Assembly: GCA_045586905.1 (NCBI GenBank)
Contig: JAZNBF010000040.1
Location: 1 to 17,018 of the forward strand
Length of the DNA: 17,018 nt
Reading direction: 5' to 3'
Origin: RGIG1828 sp045586905
GTDB taxonomy: Bacteria; Bacillota; Clostridia; UMGS1810
A program made the translations under genes and the position numbers. Under the pieces are notes generated by a model, which was not told where the DNA came from, made no database searches, and saw only the letters and a list, made by a program, of their open reading frames with translations. The stretch's first letter is position 1; each line of letters starts with the position of its first letter. Positions 7,145 through 13,852 of this stretch are shown piece after piece.

Positions 7145-8146
7145 TTATTGTTCGTTCCAGATTTCAATGAGCTTCTGAGCAATCTGTACAGCATTTGTAG
7201 CAGCGCCTTTTCTGATGTTGTCTGCAACAACCCAGATGTTAACACCAGAGTCAATGCTTTCGTCTCTTCTGATACGACCAACATAAGTTTCGTTGGTGCC
7301 CTTTGCATCAAGAGCGAGAGGATAAACATTGTTTTCGGGATCGTCTTTAATGATGATGCCGGGAGCTTTTGCAAGCACCTCTTTGAGTTCATCAAGGTCA
7401 AAATCATTGTAAAACTCAACATTGATAGATTCACTGTGGCTGTCAAACACAGGCACACGAACAGTTGTAGCAGTGATTTTGATGTTGTCATCACCGAGAA
7501 TTTTTCTTGTTTCGTTAACCATTTTCATTTCTTCCTTGGTGTAACCGTTAGGAAGGAATGAATCAATGTGAGGAATGCAGTTTCCGGCAATGGGGTGGGG
7601 GAATTTCTTGGGAGCTTCGCCCTTAAGGCCGTTTTCAAGGTCCATATATCCTGCCATACCTGCACCTGACACTGCCTGATATGTAGAGTAAACAACTCTC
7701 TTGATTTTGTATGCGTCGTGGAGAGGCTTAAGTGCTACCATAGCCTGTATTGTAGAGCAGTTGGGGTTAGCAATGATGCCTTTATTCCATCTTATGTCAT
7801 CGGGGTTAACCTCAGGCACAACGAGTGGAACTTCGGGGTCCATTCTCCATGCGCTTGAGTTGTCGATAACAACAACACCCTTTGAAGCGGCAATGGGAGC
7901 AAATTTTTCACTTGTAGAACCGCCTGCCGAGAAGAGTGCAATGTCAATGTCTTTATCAAAAGAATTTTCTGTGAGTTCTTCAATCACATATTTCTTGCCC
8001 ATAAAATCAATTTCCTGACCTGCACTGCGTGCTGATGCCATGAGATAATAATTTTCTACGGGGAGATTGATTTCTTCAAGCACTTTAAGGAATGTTCTTC
8101 CCACCATGCCTGTTGCACCTACTACTGCAATGTTATACTTTTTCAC
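7145..8146 (-). CDS. asd: Aspartate-semialdehyde dehydrogenase
   Basis: A 333-residue NADP-dependent enzyme making aspartate semialdehyde from aspartyl phosphate, the branch point to lysine, threonine and methionine. The NADP loop is GATGMVG (10-16). The active-site Cys130 is in ANPNCSTIQ, Arg230 and His237 are in TVRVPVFDSHSES, and GRIRRD (290-295) is near the end. The GTG start at 8146 is chosen because GGAGG (8160-8156) lies 9 bases upstream and the protein then begins (M)KKYNIAVVG, as in the family. The frame stays open 39 codons further, but that would run through the attenuator hairpin. First gene of asd-dapA-dapB, directly under the lysine riboswitch. Confidence 0.97.
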   Translation of the reverse strand: MKKYNIAVVGATGMVGRTFLKVLEEINLPVENYYLMASARSAGQEIDFMGKKYVIEELTENSFDKDIDIALFSAGGSTSEKFAPIAASKGVVVIDNSSAWRMDPEVPLVVPEVNPDDIRWNKGIIANPNCSTIQAMVALKPLHDAYKIKRVVYSTYQAVSGAGMAGYMDLENGLKGEAPKKFPHPIAGNCIPHIDSFLPNGYTKEEMKMVNETRKILGDDNIKITATTVRVPVFDSHSESINVEFYNDFDLDELKEVLAKAPGIIIKDDPENNVYPLALDAKGTNETYVGRIRRDESIDSGVNIWVVADNIRKGAATNAVQIAQKLIEIWNEQ

Positions 8147-8185
8147 TTTAAAATACCTCCAAAAAATATTTTTTATAAAAACAAT

Positions 8186-8211
8186 AAAAAAACCGGTTTG
8201 TAAAAACCGGG
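8186..8211 (-). terminator. Attenuator terminator of the lysine riboswitch
   Basis: On the minus strand CCGGTTT (8210-8204) pairs with AAACCGG (8199-8193) across a 4-base loop and is followed by seven T's (8192-8186). It lies between the aptamer and the asd ribosome binding site. Its 5' arm can alternatively pair upstream: CCGGG (8272-8268) and GTGC (8263-8260) match CCCGG (8211-8207) and GCAC (8216-8213). That gives a plausible antiterminator adjoining aptamer helix P1. Confidence 0.88.
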
Positions 8212-8255
8212 TGTGCAAAAAGGTAGGCTCAGAGCTTTCGCACTTTAGCTTCCCT

Positions 8256-8416
8256 GATAGCACTCCGCCCGGGGGCGACAGTCATACGGCTGTTTACCGC
8301 ACAACCAGCAATGCTTTCGGCAGTAAAAGCATCCTTCGGCACCCTCACCTTTCACACAGCCTCACAAAACTCTGCCGTTTTCCTCTGTGCTACTAATTGA
8401 CAGGTGCGCCTCTATC
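8256..8416 (-). promoter_or_regulatory. Lysine riboswitch (L-box)
   Basis: A 161-base leader on the minus strand carries the conserved L-box blocks in order: GATAGAGGCGC (8416-8406), the GTGAAAGG...GTGCCGAAG block (8355-8334), GCTGGTTGTGC (8309-8299), GACTGTCGCC (8283-8274) and GGAGTGCTATC (8266-8256). GATAG and CTATC close helix P1. It precedes a lysine-pathway operon and is followed by a terminator hairpin, so lysine binding should favour premature termination. Confidence 0.95.
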
Positions 8417-8439
8417 TGATTATATGTAATGTTATTTCA

Positions 8440-8468
8440 ATAATAACATTTGCGTTATGTTATGTCAA
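8440..8468 (-). promoter_or_regulatory. Sigma-A-like promoter of asd-dapA-dapB
   Basis: On the minus strand TTGACA (8468-8463), a 17-base spacer and TATTAT (8445-8440). Transcription should begin near 8433, about 17 bases before the riboswitch. A GTTATT/AATAAC dyad (8431-8447) spans the -10 element and start site; its meaning is unknown. Confidence 0.8.
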
Positions 8469-8597
8469 TGTGTATTTTATACATATTTTACATCGGTCAA
8501 AAATGTTTTATATAAATATATGTAAAAAAAGCTTTGCACTCTTAAAAAAATCGACTTATCTGCACTACGATGTTTTTAAAATGTAATATATTATAAA

Positions 8598-8626
8598 TTG
8601 ACTTTTTTCGCAGTTTACGATATAAT
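8598..8626 (+). promoter_or_regulatory. Sigma-A-like promoter of the SpoIID-type gene
   Basis: TTGACT (8598-8603), a 17-base spacer and TATAAT (8621-8626), about 90 bases before the ATG. The near-consensus vegetative form is notable for a SpoIID-family gene, since B. subtilis spoIID uses sporulation sigma-E. The remaining AT-rich DNA between 8470 and 8722 shows nothing else. Confidence 0.75.
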
Positions 8627-8722
8627 TAAATGGTATATAAACTATGCGTAGACTTTTCACAATAATATTATCATTTATTTTTGATGAGCAATACAAAAAT
8701 AAATATATTTCACGGAGGAAAA

Positions 8723-10057
8723 ATGAGAAATTATAAATTTATCTTTCTTGTGTCTCTTCTTTGTCTGCTTGTATTTACGGGCATCTCAGCACATGCTCTC
8801 GATCCTCAATATGAAACAATTCAGATAGGTCTTGCTTTTGGCGCAACTGCCAAAAGTGAAGTTACCCTTTCTTCTGTTTGCGGCTATGACGCAGGCTATA
8901 TGGCTGGTTCTGTCTACACTCCTCTGGGCTACGGATTCGGAGAAGTCACCCTTACCATCACGCCACACTCACCTACATCTGTCTGCATTAACGGGACTGC
9001 ATATGACATATCTGAGGGCAACTATGCGCTTTTGCCTCAAAATGGTGAAGTTAGCATAGATGGCACCGTATATCGTGGAGGAGTCAAAATCATTCCCACC
9101 TCCGACGGCAAGCTCACCGTTGTCAACTTTGTCAATATCAACAGCTACATAGCAGGCGTTGTCGGCAGAGAAATGAGCCCCTCATGGCCCATCGAAGCTC
9201 TCAAGGCTCAGGCAGTGTGTGCCAGAAGCTATGCCATAAAGGGCTTTGGCAAACACTCGTCACAAGGTTTCAATCTTTGCAACACTCAGGACTGTCAGGT
9301 CTATCTTGGCATAGGCGGCGAAAGCGAATCCACACTCCTTGCAGCCGAGGAGACAAAAGATCAGGTCATTACATATGATTCTTCGGTTGCCGATGCTCTT
9401 TATTCTTCATCAAACGGTGGCTCAATTGCCTATTCAAAATATGTGTGGGGCAATGACATCCCATATCTCGTTGCTTCTCACGATCCCTACGATGCCGCAT
9501 CCGACAACCCACGTTCTTCATGGCAGGTTACACTCACCAAAGACAAAATCAAGGAAAAGCTCAGAGAGAAAGAAATTGATATCGGTGACATAACCGACAT
9601 GAGAGTTACCGGTGCCGATGAATACGGAAGAACATACGAGGTTACAATCTCCGGCACAAACGGGAGCTATGTCCTTAAAAATGATAAAACCCGTTCTTTC
9701 TTTGGACTATACAGTCAGAAATATACCATAACACCCATAGGTGGCAATCAGACCGATGCACTGCCTTCATTCTTTGCCATCACTTCAGGCGGAGTAAAAT
9801 CTGTCAGCACCCTCAGTGCAAAAGGCGCATTCAGCACTCAGGCAATTTCGGGCAATGTAACCGTAAAAACCTCGACCGGTGCAGTGGAATATCAAACCAC
9901 ACCCCCTCAGCTTAACCCCGAAAGCTTCATCATCAACGGTTCAGGCTGGGGACATGGTCTCGGCATGAGTCAATACGGTGCCAAAGCAATGGCAGAGCAG
10001 GGCTTTGGTTATGCAGACATTCTTCAGTTTTACTATAAAGGTGTTGAACTCAGCTAA
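8723..10057 (+). CDS. SpoIID/LytB-domain secreted protein
   Basis: A 444-residue exported protein. A signal peptide (about 1-25, positive RNYK start, hydrophobic core, SAHA end) is followed by a beta-rich segment and the SpoIID domain. Its first motif is VVGREMSPSWPIEALKAQAV (146-165) with likely catalytic Glu150. H178, C186 and C191 in the GKHSS...LCNTQDCQVY stretch resemble the metal-binding Cys/His set of clostridial SpoIID. The C-terminal motif is GSGWGHGLGMSQYGAKAMA (406-424), then YADILQFYYKG. Family members cleave or activate cleavage of peptidoglycan glycan strands. ATG 8723 is preferred because GGAGG lies at 8714-8718; the earlier in-frame TTG at 8681 lacks one. Its vegetative-type promoter suggests a paralogue rather than engulfment SpoIID itself. 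queA follows after 24 bases. Confidence 0.9.
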   Translation: MRNYKFIFLVSLLCLLVFTGISAHALDPQYETIQIGLAFGATAKSEVTLSSVCGYDAGYMAGSVYTPLGYGFGEVTLTITPHSPTSVCINGTAYDISEGNYALLPQNGEVSIDGTVYRGGVKIIPTSDGKLTVVNFVNINSYIAGVVGREMSPSWPIEALKAQAVCARSYAIKGFGKHSSQGFNLCNTQDCQVYLGIGGESESTLLAAEETKDQVITYDSSVADALYSSSNGGSIAYSKYVWGNDIPYLVASHDPYDAASDNPRSSWQVTLTKDKIKEKLREKEIDIGDITDMRVTGADEYGRTYEVTISGTNGSYVLKNDKTRSFFGLYSQKYTITPIGGNQTDALPSFFAITSGGVKSVSTLSAKGAFSTQAISGNVTVKTSTGAVEYQTTPPQLNPESFIINGSGWGHGLGMSQYGAKAMAEQGFGYADILQFYYKGVELS

Positions 10058-10081
10058 ATCGAAAGGAATGTACAACCAACT

Positions 10082-11107
10082 TTGAAAACAAGTGATTTTT
10101 ACTATGAATTACCCCCCGGGCTCATTGCTCAAACTCCCCTTGCCGACAGAGCTTCGTCAAGGCTTATGGTGCTCGGCAAAGAAAGCGGATCCATTGAGCA
10201 TAGCCATTTTTATAATATTATAGATCATCTCAATGAGGGTGACTGCCTTGTTCTCAACGACACAAGGGTTCTGCCTGCCCGTCTCATAGGCGAAAAAGAG
10301 GGGACAGGTGCCAAAATCGAGTTTTTGCTTCTCAATCGCAAGTCCGAACGCGAATGGGAGATAATTGTCCGTCCGGGCAAAAAGTGCAAAAAAGGTGTCA
10401 GGGTTTCTTTTGGTGGAGGCAAGCTCATAGGTGAGATAAAAGACACCGTAAACGATGGCAATCGCATAGTCAGCTTCGAATATGACGGACTTTTTGAAAA
10501 TGTCCTCGATGAGCTCGGCGAAATGCCTCTTCCTCCGTACATCACCCAAAAGCTCGAAGAACGCGAACGCTATCAGACAGTCTATTCCCGACACAACGGT
10601 TCTGCCGCAGCACCCACGGCAGGTCTGCATTTTACAAAAGAGCTTATGTCACAGATAGAGGCAAAAGGTGTTGACATTGCATATGTCACTCTTCATGTCG
10701 GACTTGGCACATTCCGACCTGTAAAGGTAGACGATGTAGAAAACCACAAAATGCATTCCGAATTCTACACCATAACAAAAGAGACAGCCGAAAAGATTAA
10801 CTCGGCCAAATCAAAAGGCGGCAGGATTATATCCGTCGGCACCACTTCAACCAGAGTACTTGAAACAGTAGCCTCACTCGATGGCAAAGTGTCGGAGGCA
10901 AGCGGCTGGACCGACATATTCATCTATCCGCCATACAAATATAAATGCATAGATTGCCTCATCACCAATTTCCATCTTCCCGAGTCAACACTTTTAATGC
11001 TCGTGAGTGCATTTTCTTCCAAAGAAAACATAATGAAAGCCTACGCTGAGGCAGTAAAAGAAAAATACCGTTTTTTCAGCTTTGGCGATGCAATGTTTAT
11101 TTGCTAA
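10082..11107 (+). CDS. queA: S-adenosylmethionine:tRNA ribosyltransferase-isomerase
   Basis: A 341-residue enzyme transferring the ribosyl part of S-adenosylmethionine to preQ1-modified tRNA, giving epoxyqueuosine at the wobble base. Family landmarks in order: YELPPGLIAQTPL (8-20), LNDTRVLPARL (58-68), GAKIEFLLL (76-84), NGSAAAPTAGLHFT (172-185), HVGLGTFRP (205-213), GTTSTRVLE (253-261), and the closing FHLPESTLLMLVSAF. Length is normal. The TTG start at 10082 gives the usual MKTSDF beginning, but the nearest AAAGGA (10062-10067) is 14 bases away, so translation may be weak or coupled to the SpoIID gene 24 bases upstream. In many clostridia tgt follows queA; here it does not. Confidence 0.96.
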   Translation: MKTSDFYYELPPGLIAQTPLADRASSRLMVLGKESGSIEHSHFYNIIDHLNEGDCLVLNDTRVLPARLIGEKEGTGAKIEFLLLNRKSEREWEIIVRPGKKCKKGVRVSFGGGKLIGEIKDTVNDGNRIVSFEYDGLFENVLDELGEMPLPPYITQKLEERERYQTVYSRHNGSAAAPTAGLHFTKELMSQIEAKGVDIAYVTLHVGLGTFRPVKVDDVENHKMHSEFYTITKETAEKINSAKSKGGRIISVGTTSTRVLETVASLDGKVSEASGWTDIFIYPPYKYKCIDCLITNFHLPESTLLMLVSAFSSKENIMKAYAEAVKEKYRFFSFGDAMFIC

Positions 11108-11112
11108 AAGCA

Positions 11113-11145
11113 AATGAATAAGTGAATAAGGAATAGTGAAGAAAT
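11113..11145. repeat. Degenerate AATGAAT-type repeat after queA
   Basis: Four imperfect units of 7-8 bases (AATGAATA, AGTGAATA, AGGAATA, GTGAAGA) lie just after the queA stop. They resemble the reverse complement of the heptamer array at 4173-4214 and may be a decayed relative. Confidence 0.4.
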
Positions 11146-11146
11146 G

Positions 11147-11189
11147 TTTTTTCGCTTTAAGTGAAAAACAAAAAGCTTTCCCTTTTTTT
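11147..11189 (+). terminator. Weak hairpins and T-run after queA
   Basis: TTTTTCGC (11148-11155) can pair with GTGAAAAA (11161-11168) with one wobble; AAAAAG (11170-11175) can then pair with CTTTTT (11182-11187), ending in seven T's. This is a weak terminator candidate; the strong one lies 30 bases further on. Confidence 0.35.
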
Positions 11190-11215
11190 ATGACAGGTTA
11201 AATTTTTAATTAAGT

Positions 11216-11253
11216 AAAATACAGCTCCCTTATTTGCCGGGAGCTGTATTTTT
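11216..11253 (+). terminator. Strong intrinsic terminator after spoIID-like/queA
   Basis: AAAATACAGCTCCC (11216-11229) pairs perfectly with GGGAGCTGTATTTT (11239-11252), a 14-bp stem with a 9-base loop ending in T's. Confidence 0.9.
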
Positions 11254-11354
11254 GAAAAATTTTGACTATATGAAAATACCTTAACTGCATCTTAGCCACA
11301 GTAAAGATATAATGGAAATGCAGAAGGGGATATTTTCAAAAAACAAACGGAGGC

Positions 11355-11542
11355 TTGTATGATAAGGCCAATGAAATCTTGAAAGAACTTCAGACCACTG
11401 CTCCAACATAGCAGCCTGTGTTATAGATGCGTCCGAGAATAATATGAATGTACATCAGTCTCTTAGAAACATGAAAGATAACGATGCATATTTCAGCTCC
11501 AAATTCTCTTATTATGCTGAAAAATATGCAATTAATGACTAA
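11355..11542 (+). pseudogene. Small gene broken by frameshifts (remnant)
   Basis: GGAGG at 11349-11353 precedes ATG 11359, but that frame stops after seven codons. A neighbouring frame from TTG 11355 reads YDKANEILKELQ, then stops at 11409. A third frame takes over from about 11396: CSNIAACVIDASENNMNV, then HQSLRNMKDNDAYFSSKF, SYYAEKYAIND, stop at 11540-11542. Spliced, these give a protein-like product of about 60 residues, mostly helical and charged. It has its own downstream terminator (11548-11592) and a TATAAT at 11309-11314 upstream with no convincing -35. I do not recognise the family. Two indels would be needed to restore it, so it is either a recent pseudogene or an assembly error. 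A chance arrangement is possible. Confidence 0.35.
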
Positions 11543-11547
11543 ATAAC

Positions 11548-11592
11548 AATTGGCATATGATACTTTTTCTCTTGTCATATGCCAATTTTTTT
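11548..11592 (+). terminator. Intrinsic terminator of the small broken gene
   Basis: AATTGGCATATGA (11548-11560) pairs perfectly with TCATATGCCAATT (11575-11587), 13 bp with a 14-base loop, followed by a T-run to 11592. It begins 6 bases after the remnant's stop. Confidence 0.88.
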
Positions 11593-11600
11593 GGTATAAT
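11572..11600 (+). promoter_or_regulatory. Promoter of the DUF1538 operon, overlapping the terminator
   Basis: TTGTCA (11572-11577), a 17-base spacer and TATAAT (11595-11600). The -35 element lies at the start of the terminator's 3' arm. Transcription should begin near 11607, about 29 bases before ATG 11636, with GGGAG at 11622-11626. Confidence 0.7.
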
Positions 11601-11635
11601 ATATTATTGATTATTCAGATTGGGAGCTTAGAAAA

Positions 11636-13165
11636 ATGGCACATGTTTTCACATCAATTAAAGAATCGCTCACATCTGTCATGCCGATTGCAATCATAGT
11701 TCTGATTCTTTCTGTCACCTGCGTATCGCTTGATGCAGGTGTTTTGGTGCTGTTTTTATTCGGAACTGTATTGCTCATTCTGGGAATGAGCCTTTTCACC
11801 ATAGGCTCCACCATCTCCATGGAGCCTCTTGGCGACGGAATAGGTAAATCGCTCAACAAAAACTCAAAAGTACTGCTTCCTCTTATCATTTGTTTTGTTC
11901 TCGGACTTCTCATCACCATCTCCGAACCCGACCTTCAGGTACTTGCACAGCAGGTGCCCACCATTCCAAATGCAATGCTCATTTTGTGTGTGGGTGTTGG
12001 TGTAGGCGTTTTCCTCAGCATTACTCTCGTCCGAAACAAAAAGGAAATATCTTTAAGAAGCATGCTTCTTATATTCTATGCACTTATTATAGGTCTTGCA
12101 TTTTTTGCACCAAACGAATTTGTCCCCACTGCCTTCGACTCCGGCGGCGTTACAACCGGCCCCATCACCGTGCCATTCATCATGGCCCTCGGTGCAGGTC
12201 TTGCTTCGGGCAAAAAAGGCAAGCATACCGGTGAACATAGTTTTGGTGTGGTTGCTCTTTGCAGCATAGGTCCTATTCTCTCGGTTCTGCTTCTCAGCAT
12301 TTTCTATAAGCCACATCCGTCCACCACAATATATGAGATATCAAAAGTGTTCACAACCACCGATGCATTCAAAAGGTTTTTAATATCTCTCCCTGACTAT
12401 GCAGAAGAGGTGGCGGCAGCTTTTATTCCCATCGTGGTTTTGTTTGTTATCTATCAGGCAGTAACAAAAAGATTTCACACGCACAGTGTGCTGAAAATGA
12501 GTGTAGGTTTTATATACACCTACCTTGGTCTTGTGCTTTTCCTCACGGGTGCAAATGTAGGCTTTATGCCTGCAGGCAGACTCATAGGTGCGCACATTGC
12601 AGAAGGAGAATTCAGACCACTTCTTATCCCCATCGGCATGTTCATGGGCTATTTTGTCGTATCTGCCGAACCTGCTGTTCATTCTCTCAAAAGGCAGGTA
12701 AGTGAAATCACAAAAGGTGCCATATCCCAAAAATCTGTTGCAGTTGCACTTTCAATCGGCGTATCTGTATCGGTAGGCATTTCAATGCTCAGGGTTCTCA
12801 CGGGCATCTCCATCATTCCTTTTCTGATTGCCGGCTATGCCATATCTCTTGCCATAAGCTTTTTTGTTCCACACATCTACACAGGCATCGCATTCGACTC
12901 CGGTGGTGTTGCCAGTGGTCCTATGACCTCCACCTTCATGCTTCCGTTTGCAATGGGTGCTTGTGAGGCAATAGGGGGCAACCTTATGACCGATGCTTTC
13001 GGCATAGTAGCTATGATTGCCATGACACCGCTTATTACCATTCAGATTTTAGGCCTTTATGAGCGAAGAAAGCATATCATAAGAATTAAAAAGCTCCACA
13101 CAGAAATAAGTATGGTAAAAGACGATATTATTTTCTTTGATGAGGAGGGCAAGCCAAATGAGTAA
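11636..13165 (+). CDS. DUF1538 integral membrane protein
   Basis: A 509-residue polytopic membrane protein built from two homologous halves. Repeated landmarks are SMEPLGDGIG (61-70) against FMPAGRLIGA (310-319), ISEPDLQVLAQQV (95-107) against SAEPAVHSLKRQV (343-355), AFDSGGVTTGP (166-176) against AFDSGGVASGP (419-429), and SFGVVAL (202-208) against AFGIVAM (454-460). This is the tandem DUF1538 (PF07556) architecture. The Gly-rich DSGGVxxGP loops followed by hydrophobic helices look like re-entrant or broken helices of a transporter or channel, but the substrate is not established as far as I know. ATG 11636 has GGGAG 9 bases upstream. The C-terminus is a charged cytosolic tail, and the stop overlaps the PII gene by 8 bases, implying a working pair. 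Confidence 0.9.
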   Translation: MAHVFTSIKESLTSVMPIAIIVLILSVTCVSLDAGVLVLFLFGTVLLILGMSLFTIGSTISMEPLGDGIGKSLNKNSKVLLPLIICFVLGLLITISEPDLQVLAQQVPTIPNAMLILCVGVGVGVFLSITLVRNKKEISLRSMLLIFYALIIGLAFFAPNEFVPTAFDSGGVTTGPITVPFIMALGAGLASGKKGKHTGEHSFGVVALCSIGPILSVLLLSIFYKPHPSTTIYEISKVFTTTDAFKRFLISLPDYAEEVAAAFIPIVVLFVIYQAVTKRFHTHSVLKMSVGFIYTYLGLVLFLTGANVGFMPAGRLIGAHIAEGEFRPLLIPIGMFMGYFVVSAEPAVHSLKRQVSEITKGAISQKSVAVALSIGVSVSVGISMLRVLTGISIIPFLIAGYAISLAISFFVPHIYTGIAFDSGGVASGPMTSTFMLPFAMGACEAIGGNLMTDAFGIVAMIAMTPLITIQILGLYERRKHIIRIKKLHTEISMVKDDIIFFDEEGKPNE

Positions 13166-13826
13166 AAGACTTATGGCACTTTTGTCTATTGTTGAAAGAG
13201 ACAAAGGCAAAGGTCTTATGAAAATATTGGAAAACAATAACATAAGGCTTAATTTCCAATGCGTCGGCTTTGGTACAGCTCCCACTGAGATGATGGACAT
13301 ATTTGGCCTCGGTTCAAATGATAAAGACATCATAATAAGCCTTGCATCAGAGAACGATGTTAAAGATATGATGTCCGATTTCGGAACGGTTTTCGAAAGC
13401 CACTCAAAATTTGGCGGACTAATGATAATCTTGGCTACAAGCGCCGCAAGCAGAGTGCTGACCGAGCTTTTAACTCATAGCAGTAAATTTTCAGCAGAGA
13501 AAGGAAACGGAGCCATGAAAAATGAACATCACAACAACCTTATCATAATATCAGTAAACGAAGGCTATGCAGACAGCGTAATGAACCTTGCCCGAAAAGC
13601 AGGAGCAACAGGCGGAACGGTCATAAAAGGCAGACTTGCCGACATCGACCATGTTGCACAGCTACCGGATGTAGAAATAGACGAAGACAGAGAAATCCTC
13701 ACCATCCTTGCACCGCTTAAAACAAGCAAACAAATTATGGAAGAGGTAAACAAAGAGTTTGGCATAAACTCCAAAGCTAATGGGATTATAACTGCAATTC
13801 CCACAGAAAAAGCCTATAAGATTTAA
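13158..13826 (+). CDS. Tandem PII-like regulatory protein
   Basis: A 222-residue cytosolic protein with two PII/GlnB-like ferredoxin folds. Domain 1 (about 3-105) has LLSIVERDKGKGLMKILENN and VGFGTAP. Domain 2 (about 127-220) is closer to classical PII: LIIISVNEGYADSVMNLARK, AGATGGTVIKGR (148-159), an acidic DEDREILTILAPLK strand, IMEEV, GIITAIPT (209-216). A single chain with two domains should form half the usual number of sites per trimer-like ring. PII proteins read ATP/ADP, 2-oxoglutarate or other nucleotides and bind enzymes or transporters. ATG 13158 is chosen because AGGAGG (13143-13148) lies 9 bases upstream. It overlaps the DUF1538 gene, so it most likely gates that membrane protein. 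No classical uridylylation Tyr can be assigned with confidence. Confidence 0.85.
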   Translation: MSKRLMALLSIVERDKGKGLMKILENNNIRLNFQCVGFGTAPTEMMDIFGLGSNDKDIIISLASENDVKDMMSDFGTVFESHSKFGGLMIILATSAASRVLTELLTHSSKFSAEKGNGAMKNEHHNNLIIISVNEGYADSVMNLARKAGATGGTVIKGRLADIDHVAQLPDVEIDEDREILTILAPLKTSKQIMEEVNKEFGINSKANGIITAIPTEKAYKI

Positions 13827-13852
13827 ACATCAGACAAGGAATGAATTTACAC

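Noticed and set aside
8147..8263. 39-residue N-terminal extension of Asd
   Set aside because: The frame is open but runs through the attenuator and the end of the riboswitch. GGAGG before GTG 8146 and the family's usual start fix the shorter protein.
8067..8396. 109-codon plus-strand frame across the riboswitch
   Set aside because: Antisense to asd and the L-box aptamer, without a translation signal.
10157..10630. 157-codon minus-strand frame inside queA
   Set aside because: Antisense shadow of a well-conserved gene, with no start signal of its own.
11390..11578. 62-codon minus-strand frame opposite the small remnant
   Set aside because: It begins inside the terminator hairpin and has no ribosome binding site.
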